Shown here: in pieces, positions 49,994-58,902 of the stretch
How positions within the stretch are numbered: position 1 is the stretch's first letter
Layout: every line of letters starts with the position of its first letter
NCBI RefSeq assembly: GCF_900129585.1
Contig: NZ_FQWF01000009.1
Coordinates: 62,001 to 126,000 of the forward strand
Origin: Flavobacterium micromati
GTDB taxonomy: Bacteria > Bacteroidota > Bacteroidia > Flavobacteriales > Flavobacteriaceae
Direction of reading: 5' to 3'
DNA length: 64,000 bases
Notes under the pieces: generated by a model
Seen by the model: the letters and a program-made list of their open reading frames with translations, nothing else
Told to the model about the DNA's origin: nothing
Databases searched by the model: none
Position numbers and translations under genes: made by a program

Positions 49994-52237
49994 TTAATCA
50001 AATCTAGATTTCGATTCTTCTTTTGGCCAAGTGTTATTAGTAATATCTATATCAGCTGTCTCAAGTTTTGGATCTAGCTGAATTTTTTTGATTACTTTTT
50101 CGGTAGCGTAAATTTTCTTTGCCGTTTCATTGTTCTTTCTCCAGATTTGTGCTGGATATTTAAACAATTCTTTAGTATCATCCTCGTACGTTAATTCAAC
50201 AATTACCGGCATTATCATTCCGCCTGGCTTATTAAATTCTATTTCGTAAAAGTATTTAGGCGATTTTAAGTTTGATTTCTCGTCGGCAGTAAATTTAGTA
50301 TTAACATAATCAGATAATAAATTGACATCAATAAGTGCTAAAGCTTTTTTATCCTTAGCAGATAATTCCTCGCTTGTGCTTGGAACTAGATATACGAAAG
50401 GCCCTTTTTCTTCACCAAATCGTCCTCTTTTAACAACAGCGTCTTTTAATTCTTTTGTCGCCGTTTGAGAAACATAATATTGTTTTACCTCTTTTATACC
50501 GATATCTACAAAATCTGTTGAGTAAAACCAACCTCTAAAAAACCAATCTAAATCTACCGCCGAAGCGTCTTCCATGGTTCTAAAAAAGTCTTCAGGCGTA
50601 GGGTGCTTAAACTTCCATCGGTTTGCATATACTTTGAAAGCGTGATCAAACAATTCTCTACCCATAATGGTTTCTCGCAATATGTTTAATCCTGTAGCTG
50701 GTTTTCCATAAGCGTTTGATCCAAACTGATGGATACTCTCGGAGTTAGACATTATAGGTTCCAAAAACTTTTGATCGCCACTCATGTAAGGAACAATCTT
50801 GCTCGCGGGACCGCGACTAGAAGGGAAATTTGTTCCCATTTCTTGCTCAGCCATATATTGCATAAACGTATTTAAACCTTCATCCATCCAAGACCATTGA
50901 CGCTCATCAGAGTTTACAATCATTGGAAAGAAATTATGACCAACTTCATGTATCGTTACGCCTATCATTCCGTTTTTAATGCGCTCGCTTAATACTCCAT
51001 TTTCATCTGGGCGACCGTAATTCCAGCAAATCATAGGGTATTCCATTCCTTGGTCTTCGGCAGATACAGATACTGCTTTTGGATAAGGATAATCAAATGT
51101 ATGTGCAGAATAACTTTTTAAAGTATGAGCTACAGTTCGCGTTGCTGTTTCTCCCCAAAAAGGATTTGCTTCCTTAGGATATATTGACACCGCCATCACT
51201 GATTTATCGTTTAATTTTACCGCCATCATATCAAGTATGAATTTTCTTGATGTTGAAATTCCAAAATCTCGTACGTTCTTAGCACTAAATTTCCATGTTT
51301 TCTTTTTTTCAGAGAATCCTTTTTCAGCTGCTTCTGCTTCTGCTTGTGTAACAATAACCACTGGCTTGTCATACGTTTTTAACGCTAATTCATATCTTTT
51401 TACTTGTTCAGCTGTAAAAACTTCACTTCTATTTGTTAGTTCGCCTGTTGCCTCCATTACGTGATCTGCCGGAACAGTTATGTTCACATCAAAATTTCCA
51501 AAAGGCAATGTAAATTCTCCTGTTCCCCAGAATTGCATATTTTGCCAACCTTCAACATCATTGTAAACTGCCATTCTAGGATAGAACTGTGCAATTACAT
51601 ATAATTTATTTCCATCTTTTTCGAATAATTCATATCCAGATCGTCCACCTTCCACTCTATAATTATTGATGTTGTAGTTCCATTTGATTCCAAAAGAAAA
51701 TTTATCTCCTGGTTTCATAGGTGAAACTAGGTTGATACGCATCATCGTTTGATTGATTGTGTATGACAATGTATTTCCTTTAACATCTTTAACTGACTCG
51801 ATATTAAAGCCTCTTTCTAAATCTTGTTTTAAGAATTTATTACTAAAAGTTGCTGCTGGCAATACTTGTTCCATCCGCTGACTTTCTGCTAGTGGAGTTT
51901 GTGAATTTTTTGCTGCTTGATTTTGGTCTAACTGTACCCATAAATACTCTAATGTATCAGGAGAATTATTGTGATAAGTTATAACTTCTGAACCTTTGAT
52001 ACTAGATTTTTTATCGTCAAGTTCAATATCAATTTTATAATCAGCTTGTTGTTGATAATATGCAGGACCTGGCGCGCCCGAAGCTGTGCGAAACATATTT
52101 GGCGTTGCCATCAAATCGTACATTTGACTAAACTTATTGTTGTCGTATCGGCCTGATTGTTTTGGAGTAGTCGGAGGTGTTTTTTCTTGCGCAAATAATA
52201 GAGCAGGAAGAAGTAAAAATAATGCTAATTTTTTCAT
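49994..52237 (-). CDS. M1 family metallopeptidase, exported
   Basis: The 747-aa protein has a Sec signal peptide (MKKLALFLLLPALLFA-Q). The N-terminal beta domain covers about 60-290, the catalytic domain has zinc motif HEVGH (about 430) with the third ligand Glu in WMDEGLNTF, and a C-terminal domain covers about 590-747. A conserved GxMEN-like exopeptidase motif appears as GMEYPM. This is the form seen in Bacteroidota periplasmic M1 enzymes. It probably digests peptides in the periplasm. Confidence 0.93.
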   Translation of the reverse strand: MKKLALFLLLPALLFAQEKTPPTTPKQSGRYDNNKFSQMYDLMATPNMFRTASGAPGPAYYQQQADYKIDIELDDKKSSIKGSEVITYHNNSPDTLEYLWVQLDQNQAAKNSQTPLAESQRMEQVLPAATFSNKFLKQDLERGFNIESVKDVKGNTLSYTINQTMMRINLVSPMKPGDKFSFGIKWNYNINNYRVEGGRSGYELFEKDGNKLYVIAQFYPRMAVYNDVEGWQNMQFWGTGEFTLPFGNFDVNITVPADHVMEATGELTNRSEVFTAEQVKRYELALKTYDKPVVIVTQAEAEAAEKGFSEKKKTWKFSAKNVRDFGISTSRKFILDMMAVKLNDKSVMAVSIYPKEANPFWGETATRTVAHTLKSYSAHTFDYPYPKAVSVSAEDQGMEYPMICWNYGRPDENGVLSERIKNGMIGVTIHEVGHNFFPMIVNSDERQWSWMDEGLNTFMQYMAEQEMGTNFPSSRGPASKIVPYMSGDQKFLEPIMSNSESIHQFGSNAYGKPATGLNILRETIMGRELFDHAFKVYANRWKFKHPTPEDFFRTMEDASAVDLDWFFRGWFYSTDFVDIGIKEVKQYYVSQTATKELKDAVVKRGRFGEEKGPFVYLVPSTSEELSAKDKKALALIDVNLLSDYVNTKFTADEKSNLKSPKYFYEIEFNKPGGMIMPVIVELTYEDDTKELFKYPAQIWRKNNETAKKIYATEKVIKKIQLDPKLETADIDITNNTWPKEESKSRFD

Positions 52238-52298
52238 AGTTACGATTCTGGTTTTGAGGATGTGAAAATAATATTTTTTAGTAAATAATTCTAATAAA

Positions 52299-52802
52299 TC
52301 ACTTCTTAATTACGCCTTTTTGCGAAGATTCTGTAAAAAGCAATGTATTCTTTACGCCTAAAATAGAAAAGTGCATAATATTTTGCTGTTCACTATTTCC
52401 CTCTATAATTACGGCATTGTATACTTCAAGTGATTTAATTTTGTGAATATCTTTAATTTTAAAATAGCAAATTAGCACATCACCTTCCATTTCTTTTGAT
52501 AAGAATTGTACATCTTTGACCTGACCATTTACCTTAATTGTAAATTTTTCGTTGAAGTATTTTTTAAATAGGAGTAAATCAGAGTCAGTTTCATTTTCTG
52601 AACCTAATTGAATTTTCTTATTGAACTTTTTTTCAATCGCGTTATTTAAATCGTCTATGAATATTCGAGACGTAATTTGGAGCATTTTTTTTTCGGGGGC
52701 AAAATCTACTTGGTATAAGGAAACGTAGAATTTATGAACACCAAATGAACTTACTCCAATCGTCAAGAGTATAAAAAGTGTTACTACTATTATTTTTTTC
52801 AT
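52299..52802 (-). CDS. DUF6702 family exported protein
   Basis: The 167-aa protein has an N-terminal hydrophobic signal/anchor (about 4-20), then HKFYVSLYQVDFAPEKKMLQITSRIFIDDLNNAIEKKF, the DUF6702 pattern in Bacteroidota. These proteins commonly precede or follow M1 peptidase genes, as here. Function unknown. The start overlaps the next upstream gene by 4 nt (ATGA), so it is co-translated with the carboxypeptidase-regulatory-domain array. Confidence 0.85.
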   Translation of the reverse strand: MKKIIVVTLFILLTIGVSSFGVHKFYVSLYQVDFAPEKKMLQITSRIFIDDLNNAIEKKFNKKIQLGSENETDSDLLLFKKYFNEKFTIKVNGQVKDVQFLSKEMEGDVLICYFKIKDIHKIKSLEVYNAVIIEGNSEQQNIMHFSILGVKNTLLFTESSQKGVIKK

Positions 52803-53551
52803 TTTTCAAAATTAGTGATTCTTTTAAACTCCTCGCTTTTAGTAACTAAAAAATCAATTAGCATAAACTCGTCTTCTTGCTTTAGCAGCGTTTTCGATTT
52901 TGGATCTACTTCGCAAAAATCAAGAAAAAGATCAACTTCATCGCTTTTTATCTTTAGCGTCTTGGTAAAAAAGTTGCGATCTAGTGCGTTCGAAACTGAA
53001 TTAGAGAAATCTATATTCGAATTTAAATCAGTTTTTGCATTGTCTTTCTTAAATAATTTGGCCGCCATTTTATAAATACGCACGAAATCCATTCCGTTTT
53101 CAATCGATCTATCAGAAGGCATCGCACTATTTTTAACTGCTGACTGGGCATCAGCAGCAAATTTCATATCGACTATTGCTTGTGAATTTGCTATTGCTGG
53201 CTTTATATCTGTTTGACCTTTTATAACCACCTCTTTCAGCGCTGTAGTTTGAGATTCTAAGATCACAATATACAGCGGTTTAATAAAGTCTTTCTGCTGA
53301 ATTATCATTTTCTTTGACTTAAAAGCCGGGCTTAGTACTAATAATGTGTCATTGGCTTTCGCCAAAACATCAAAGAAACCTTGATTACTAATAAAAGTTC
53401 TCGTCTTTGAATTTAAATTAAACACATAGCCGTTGTCAACTAAAACTGCTTCATTAGTAAATTGACCGTGTAACGATTTGCGATTATCATTTTGACCATA
53501 GGAAAATAGGCAAATAAAGATCAAGCAGCATAGCGTAATTGTAGTTTTCAT
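52799..53551 (-). CDS. Carboxypeptidase-regulatory-like domain protein, divergent array member 4
   Basis: The 250-aa protein has a signal peptide (near SYG-Q) and an N-terminal beta-sandwich (about 25-110: GQFTNEAVLVDNGYVFNLNSKTRTFISNQGFFDVLAKANDTLLVLSPAFKSKKMII) of the CarboxypepD_reg-like type. Its C-terminal half differs from the other three and lacks the SLGI...YT.AER segment. Last of four tandem paralogs. Confidence 0.8.
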   Translation of the reverse strand: MKTTITLCCLIFICLFSYGQNDNRKSLHGQFTNEAVLVDNGYVFNLNSKTRTFISNQGFFDVLAKANDTLLVLSPAFKSKKMIIQQKDFIKPLYIVILESQTTALKEVVIKGQTDIKPAIANSQAIVDMKFAADAQSAVKNSAMPSDRSIENGMDFVRIYKMAAKLFKKDNAKTDLNSNIDFSNSVSNALDRNFFTKTLKIKSDEVDLFLDFCEVDPKSKTLLKQEDEFMLIDFLVTKSEEFKRITNFEK

Positions 53552-53559
53552 AAGTAAAT

Positions 53560-54330
53560 CTATTTATTCTTACTATTCAATAAAGTTTTAAATTCTAGCG
53601 ATAAAGCTGTCATATACAAGGAAATTTGTGGTTCATTTCTGCTGTCTAAAATTTTTACGAAATTTTCATTTTCAACAATATAAAATTTAAAACCATTTAT
53701 ATTTTCAGTTAGAATATTTAATTCGTCTGTAAAATATTCATCCCTAAACAATTCAGAAATAACCTTAATATTACTTTCCTTTTTCTCTAAAACAACTAGT
53801 TTTTTCAACCTTTTTGTCCTGCCATTAATCTTATTTATCAGCGTATCAAGAGGCATCGTTCCACCTATTAAATTTAACAGCATAATAGGTTTAAAATCCC
53901 CCGCTGTTTGCAATCTTCTTTCTGCTGTTGTATATTTCGTTGGCGCTTTAGTCACAATTCCTAGAGAAACAACATTAAATTGATTGTTTTTAACAATTAC
54001 CTCGTCAAGTCTCGTTACTTTATTGAACATTTTAATTGGAAGAAAACCATTTTCAAAATCACTAGAAGCAATGATAATTCTTTTTGCTTCAAGATGTAAT
54101 GCTGAAAGAACTAGAACATCATTGACTTTAGCTAAAATAAAAAACTTACCATTGTTAGCACTTACTGTTGTTTCTTTATTCCCTAAATTTACTACATTTA
54201 TTCCGTTTACGTAAAGAGAATCGACTCTAATTTCTCCATGAATCAACTTTTCAATACTAACTTGGCTATAAGTAACTTTTGATAGCACAAATAAAACTAG
54301 GAATAAATTTTTATTTACTTTCAAGAGCAA
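53560..54330 (-). CDS. Carboxypeptidase-regulatory-like domain protein, array member 3
   Basis: The 256-aa protein has a signal peptide (VLSKVTYS-Q) and the regulatory-like beta-sandwich (about 28-115: VDSLYVNGINVVNLGNKETTVSANNGKFFILAKVNDVLVLSALHLEAKRIII). The family C-terminal half follows: VVSLGIVTKAPTKYTTAERRLQTAGDF ... NGRTKRLKKLVVLEKKESNIKVI ... FKFYIVENENFVKIL. The start overlaps the array member 2 stop by 20 nt. The role is unknown; related proteins are co-encoded with envelope peptidases. Confidence 0.83.
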   Translation of the reverse strand: MLLKVNKNLFLVLFVLSKVTYSQVSIEKLIHGEIRVDSLYVNGINVVNLGNKETTVSANNGKFFILAKVNDVLVLSALHLEAKRIIIASSDFENGFLPIKMFNKVTRLDEVIVKNNQFNVVSLGIVTKAPTKYTTAERRLQTAGDFKPIMLLNLIGGTMPLDTLINKINGRTKRLKKLVVLEKKESNIKVISELFRDEYFTDELNILTENINGFKFYIVENENFVKILDSRNEPQISLYMTALSLEFKTLLNSKNK

Positions 54331-55045
54331 GTATTTCGTTATAATTTTCAGCTAATTTCACAATGAGAAAAAGCACCATTGTTTTATTTTTTGCCCGCAA
54401 AGCATTGGCCATTGAGATATCATCGATGCAGTAGTATTGAAATCCTTTAATATAGAGTTCAGGAATTTTTAAAGTTTCAATATAATAATTGTCCTCAAAA
54501 AGAATATCAATTTTAGCTAATAACTGCTCTTTTTTCTCCACAATTATTTCCTTTTTTATCATTGCTTTCCGACCAGAAATAGTATTCAATAGTCCGTCTA
54601 TTCCCCCGCCTGTAGTCGCCGTATAAAGCCTTCTTTCAGCTGGAGTATATTTTTTTTGACCGTATGGAATAATGCCTAAACTTTCTGATGATACTCCCGA
54701 CTCATTAATTATAACTTCTTTTAGAACAATACTTTTAACACCCATATTCACTGTTAAAACTTCCTTTTCGATATCCCGTTGGTCAATTTTTATTCTTAGT
54801 GTCTCGAGGTCTTTACTTGATAAAAGAATTACATCACCTATTTTGACATCGATAGTAAAAAACTCACCAAGATTTGAGACAATTGTTTTTTGAGAAGTTA
54901 CGTTTGTTACATCGATAGCATGCACCGCTGTGCTGTCGGAACTAAGTTGAACTCGCATTTTCGCCTTTATTACGGCCTGTCCAAAAATTATTTGAACTGA
55001 AAACAAAAATAAGAGTTTGATGGTGTTATTAATGATTGCTTGCAA
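54311..55045 (-). CDS. Carboxypeptidase-regulatory-like domain protein, array member 2
   Basis: The 244-aa protein has a signal peptide (IIFG-Q), then the sandwich AIDVTNVTSQKTIVSNLGEFFTIDVKIGDVILLSSKDLETLRIKI and the family block ESLGIIPYGQKKYTPAERRLYTATTGG...ISGRKAMIKKEIIVEKKEQLLAKI. It lies between members 1 and 3 with overlaps on both sides (17 and 20 nt). No catalytic residues are seen. Confidence 0.83.
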   Translation of the reverse strand: MQAIINNTIKLLFLFSVQIIFGQAVIKAKMRVQLSSDSTAVHAIDVTNVTSQKTIVSNLGEFFTIDVKIGDVILLSSKDLETLRIKIDQRDIEKEVLTVNMGVKSIVLKEVIINESGVSSESLGIIPYGQKKYTPAERRLYTATTGGGIDGLLNTISGRKAMIKKEIIVEKKEQLLAKIDILFEDNYYIETLKIPELYIKGFQYYCIDDISMANALRAKNKTMVLFLIVKLAENYNEILALESK

Positions 55046-55784
55046 TTATTTCTTTATATTTTATCGCTAAGTCACCTATAAAAAAGGCAGACAATGCAGC
55101 GTTATTTGATTCTAAAATTTTTACAAAATCTTGATTTTCTATAATGTAATACTCAAATCCTTTTATATAAATAGCCGGTATTTTTAGGGTATTGATGAAA
55201 TAATCATCTGGAAACAAGTACTGGATTCTTTTTAAATAAAATTCCTTTTTTTCTACTTCCAAATCCTTTTTCAACATTTTAGTCCGACCTGAAATCCAGT
55301 TTAGCAATGGATCTGCTGAAATAGAACCACCCATCATCGATCCCACATTTGCAGAAGCATTAAGATCTGTCGCGGTGTATAATTTTCGTTCGGCTGCCGT
55401 GTAACTTTTTTGTCCTTTAGGGATAATTCCTAATGATACTGCGTTAATATTGCTTTGCACTATAACCTCATCTAATTGGTTGATTTCTTGATTCAAGTTT
55501 ACCGTAAAAATTTCTTCTTTTATATTATTTTGAGTGATGCAGATTGCAAATTCTAAAAATTGCGAACCCGAAAATAGTAAGGTATCATCAGCCATAGCTT
55601 CAATTTTAAAGAAACCTTGTTGATTTGTTTTTGTTAGTTGATTAGTTATTTTATTAATGACATAAATGTTTTCTAAAGCCATGAAATCAGCACTTACTTT
55701 ACCATTTATTTGTATACGAGGCCGATCTTGTGCAACAATTTGCATTGCATTAAATGCCAAAAAAAAATATACAATTTTGATCAT
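55029..55784 (-). CDS. Carboxypeptidase-regulatory-like domain protein, array member 1
   Basis: The 251-aa protein has a signal peptide (AMQIVA-Q) and the sandwich ALENIYVINKITNQLTKTNQQGFFKIEAMADDTLLFSGSQF. The family block is AVSLGIIPKGQKSYTAAERKLYTATDLNA...ISGRTKMLKKDLEVEKKEFYLKRIQYLFPDDYFINTLKIPAIYIKGFEYYIIENQDFVKIL. First gene of the leftward array. Upstream there is an AT-rich gap of about 140 bp without a clear -7 element. Confidence 0.83.
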   Translation of the reverse strand: MIKIVYFFLAFNAMQIVAQDRPRIQINGKVSADFMALENIYVINKITNQLTKTNQQGFFKIEAMADDTLLFSGSQFLEFAICITQNNIKEEIFTVNLNQEINQLDEVIVQSNINAVSLGIIPKGQKSYTAAERKLYTATDLNASANVGSMMGGSISADPLLNWISGRTKMLKKDLEVEKKEFYLKRIQYLFPDDYFINTLKIPAIYIKGFEYYIIENQDFVKILESNNAALSAFFIGDLAIKYKEIIASNH

Positions 55785-55927
55785 ATTTTAATAAACGTAT
55801 TTATTAACTCGTAAAAATACCCAAATCACCTCCAAATTATTTACTAACGCCTTGGTAAAAAAATGTTAATTAAATGTTTGAAATAAAATAACTGAATCAA
55901 TACCTTTAGCCTAAATTAAATTCTACG

Positions 55928-56635
55928 ATGAAAAATATAATTATAGCAAGTACATCGACACTTTCAAGTGAAGGTTATCTTGATTATCTATTGCCCGCAT
56001 TGCAACTGCATTTTCAAAATTGTAAAACTATTCTATTTATTCCTTTTGCAAGACCAGGTGGAATTTCGCATAAAGAATATACGGAGCTGGTTGGAATGGC
56101 TTTCGCCAAAATTAATAAAAAAGTTACCGGCATTGATGAATTTGACGACGCTACGGAAGCTATAAAAAATGCAACAGGAATTTTTACTGGAGGAGGAAAC
56201 ACATTTGTATTAGTTTCACAATTGTACAAATATAATTTAATGGATATTCTTTCACAGGCTATTAAAAAAGGAACTCCTTATCTAGGAACCAGCGCAGGAA
56301 GTAATATTTGCGGATTAACAATGCAAACTACTAATGACATGCCAATTGTGTATCCATCCAGTTTTCAAACTTTGGGCGTTGTCCCATTCAATTTGAATCC
56401 TCATTATTTAGATCCTGATCTATCATCAAAACACATGGGCGAAACAAGAGAAACGCGTATCAAGGAATTTCATGCTTACAATTCGGCACCGGTGTTAGGT
56501 TTGAGAGAAGGTAGCTGGCTTGACGTAAAAGGCGACAAAATCATTTTAAAAGGAGATCTCACTGCCCGACTGTTTAGACAAAATCAAAATCCTGAAGAAT
56601 TAGAATCTGGAATGGATTTAAGTTTTATAAATTAG
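55928..56635 (+). CDS. pepE: Dipeptidase E (alpha-aspartyl dipeptidase, S51)
   Basis: The 235-aa protein has FTGGGNTFVLVSQLYKY (about 84-100), nucleophile Ser in YLGTSAGSNICG (near 122) and VPFNLNPHYLD (near 155-165), as in PepE. It cleaves dipeptides with N-terminal Asp. It is a single gene, divergent from the carboxypeptidase-domain array. Confidence 0.92.
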   Translation: MKNIIIASTSTLSSEGYLDYLLPALQLHFQNCKTILFIPFARPGGISHKEYTELVGMAFAKINKKVTGIDEFDDATEAIKNATGIFTGGGNTFVLVSQLYKYNLMDILSQAIKKGTPYLGTSAGSNICGLTMQTTNDMPIVYPSSFQTLGVVPFNLNPHYLDPDLSSKHMGETRETRIKEFHAYNSAPVLGLREGSWLDVKGDKIILKGDLTARLFRQNQNPEELESGMDLSFIN

Positions 56636-56854
56636 TCTCTAAAAATGTTACGATTTATGGGTTTGCAATTTGCACAGCGAAAGACATAGTTACCGGGAAA
56701 AAGCTTTAAAATGAAAGTATTTTTTACTAATTGTGAGCTTCCTTATTTGATAGGAAGTCTGGCATTTTAGTATTGCGGTAGAATGTTGTGTTGTTCTAGC
56801 CAAAAATATAATGGCACAACAAAAAGCGTAAAAGTAGAGATACACATAAAACAA

Positions 56855-56881
56855 AAAACCTCAAACAAAGTTTGAGGTTTT
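56855..56881 (-). terminator. Terminator downstream of the tRNA-Gly pair
   Basis: AAAACCTCAAAC, loop AAA, GTTTGAGGTTTT; perfect 12-bp stem ending three bases from the first tRNA. The gap 56636-56854 before it shows no gene. Confidence 0.8.
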
Positions 56882-56883
56882 AG

Positions 56884-56956
<73 letters not shown>

Positions 56957-56975
56957 ATGACAATATTAAATTAAT

Positions 56976-56997
56976 TTTTCAAAACAAGTTTTGAAAA
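56976..56997. other. Hairpin between the two tRNA-Gly copies
   Basis: TTTTCAAAAC, AA, GTTTTGAAAA: 10-bp perfect stem. It could be a processing signal or weak terminator between the tandem tRNAs. Confidence 0.45.
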
Positions 56998-57001
56998 TTA
57001 G

Positions 57002-57074
<73 letters not shown>

Positions 57075-57245
57075 ATTAACAACGGTGCAAATATAATTAA
57101 TAAGTTTGCTTGAATGCAAGTTTTTTTCTTAAAAACTCTCCAACTGCAATTGCTAAATGGAAGTAAATACGAAAATTTAAATCATAAAGAATTTAATACT
57201 ATAATATTATACATTTATAATTCCTTTGAAAAAGTTTAAAAAAAT

Positions 57246-57710
57246 ATGCAAATAATTAAAAAAATTATCGCTTTAGACACTTTTCCGGTGCGTCATCCAG
57301 TACTTCGAAATGAAAAACCCATAGAAAGTTGTCATTTTGATGGTGATAATTTAAAGTCTACAACACATTTTGGATTGTTTGATAGCGGTAAAATTCAAGC
57401 TGTAATTTCGCTGTTCGAGGCAAAAAATGAGTGGTTTGAAAGTGAAAAACAAATACAAATTCGGGGAATGGCAGTTCTAGAAAAACATCAAAAAAAAGGG
57501 TTTGGCGAAATTTTGATCATAAATGCGGAGAATTATTGCATTCAAAAAAAATCAAACTTAATTTGGTTCAACGCTCGACAAGAAGCAATTGGTTTTTATC
57601 AAAAAATGGGATATGGGATAATAGGAGTTCCCTTTGAAATCATCGATGTAGGAGAACATGTTGTGATGTTTAAAAACTTAAGTTCTACTAATATTAAAAT
57701 AGAGCGATAA
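57246..57710 (+). CDS. GNAT family N-acetyltransferase
   Basis: The 154-aa protein has the acetyl-CoA binding core IQIRGMAVLEKHQKKGFGEILIINAENYC (about 76-104, with the QKKGFG pyrophosphate loop) and NARQEAIGFYQKMGYGIIG (about 117-135). The substrate is not readable. Start ATG at 57246. Stand-alone gene. Confidence 0.88.
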   Translation: MQIIKKIIALDTFPVRHPVLRNEKPIESCHFDGDNLKSTTHFGLFDSGKIQAVISLFEAKNEWFESEKQIQIRGMAVLEKHQKKGFGEILIINAENYCIQKKSNLIWFNARQEAIGFYQKMGYGIIGVPFEIIDVGEHVVMFKNLSSTNIKIER

Positions 57711-57989
57711 AATAAATACCATCTTGTTACGATTTACATTGCAACAATTGATTTAATTTCACTTTTAACCTAAAGAATTAGACTTTAATTTAAATCCGGT
57801 GCTTGTGATTATTTTATTAAACAATTTTTCAGTAAGCTTCGTATTGGTTTTTTATCAACTCTTCGATCAGTATAGACGAACTATTCCAAGAGTTGAGACT
57901 ATTATACGGGTTTTTGAATGACTTTTTTTCGCAATGAAAATTAGTGCAAATGTTTAATATCCGGCATTACTCCAATTTTACCTTAAAAT
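57711..57989. other. Intergenic gap with one inverted repeat
   Basis: No gene seen. TCAACTCTT (57855-57863) and AAGAGTTGA (57888-57896) form a 9-bp inverted repeat with a 24-nt loop. A weaker CGTAT/ATACG pair lies outside it. It could be a terminator-like or remnant structure. Confidence 0.4.
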
Positions 57990-58712
57990 TTAAGAAATTG
58001 ATTTATCTCCAAAATTTGAAACTCTTGACGGATGATAAATAAAGAAACATGATTTATCTTTTATAGCAGTGATAATTTCTTTTGAAAGCTCAACAGGAAC
58101 GGCAGGACATCCTTGACTTCTTCCTAATCTATGGTTGTTTTTGATAAACGAATTAGAAACATAATCAGCAGCGTGCATCACCACTCCGCGAGATCTAGCA
58201 TTATCATTTACACCTTTTTCTAAACCGTCTAATCGAAGGGACATTCCGTGTTTTCCATTATAAATTTCGCCCGTGGAATAAAAACCTAAACTGCTTTTGT
58301 AGGATTCCGAAGCGTTAGAAAAATTGGAAGCAAACTCTTGACCAGTATTTCGCCCATGAGCCACAAGCGAATGAAACAATACATCACCGGTAGTTAAGTC
58401 AATTACCCATAGTCTTTTACTGTTTGCTGACAAACTGAAATCGATCAAAGTCAGAATCTCTTTTTTTATTACTCCCTTTTGCTTGAAAGAATAATAACCT
58501 TTTAAAGCCTCGGCAAAACTTTCTAATTTTGGTAATTCGAATTTATCTGAATGCAAATTTTTATAAGCAACTTCAATTCGAGATTCTAGAGTGGGTTCAG
58601 CTTTTTTTACATACACAGCTGTACTTAAAACATTTGGATCTTTCTCTGTATTTGTTGTTGAGAATGAAGAAACAAATAAAAATATCATAGTAGGAATTAT
58701 TGTATAAATCAT
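57990..58712 (-). CDS. Murein L,D-transpeptidase catalytic domain protein
   Basis: The 240-aa protein has an N-terminal signal/anchor (about 1-18). The catalytic part (about 90-235) has GVVMHAADYVSN with the conserved His and HRLGRSQGCPAVPVEL with the putative nucleophile Cys (near 210). This is the short Bacteroidota L,D-transpeptidase-like family. It may modify peptidoglycan or anchor lipoproteins. A -7 element lies 35 nt upstream. Confidence 0.87.
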   Translation of the reverse strand: MIYTIIPTMIFLFVSSFSTTNTEKDPNVLSTAVYVKKAEPTLESRIEVAYKNLHSDKFELPKLESFAEALKGYYSFKQKGVIKKEILTLIDFSLSANSKRLWVIDLTTGDVLFHSLVAHGRNTGQEFASNFSNASESYKSSLGFYSTGEIYNGKHGMSLRLDGLEKGVNDNARSRGVVMHAADYVSNSFIKNNHRLGRSQGCPAVPVELSKEIITAIKDKSCFFIYHPSRVSNFGDKSIS

Positions 58713-58746
58713 TGATTTTGTTTAAGTTATAGATTAATAGGGCACA

Positions 58747-58754
58747 CAAACCTA
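58747..58754 (-). promoter_or_regulatory. Putative -7 element for the L,D-transpeptidase-like gene
   Basis: Minus strand TAGGTTTG, matching TAnnTTTG, 35 nt before the start. Confidence 0.5.
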
Positions 58755-58873
58755 GTGTAAAAAAACAGAAATATCAGTGAATTTAACAAAAATTTATTTT
58801 GGTAATGACGAAAAAATGCACTAACTATTAATCAACAAAATCGGTGAAATCGCAATTCCTATGTTAATTTTAT

Positions 58874-58881
58874 TACTTTTG
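58874..58881 (+). promoter_or_regulatory. Putative -7 element for the first DUF5916 gene
   Basis: TACTTTTG, 21 nt before the ATG at 58903. Confidence 0.5.
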
Positions 58882-58902
58882 TTGTAAACCTAGCCCCCAT
58901 TT

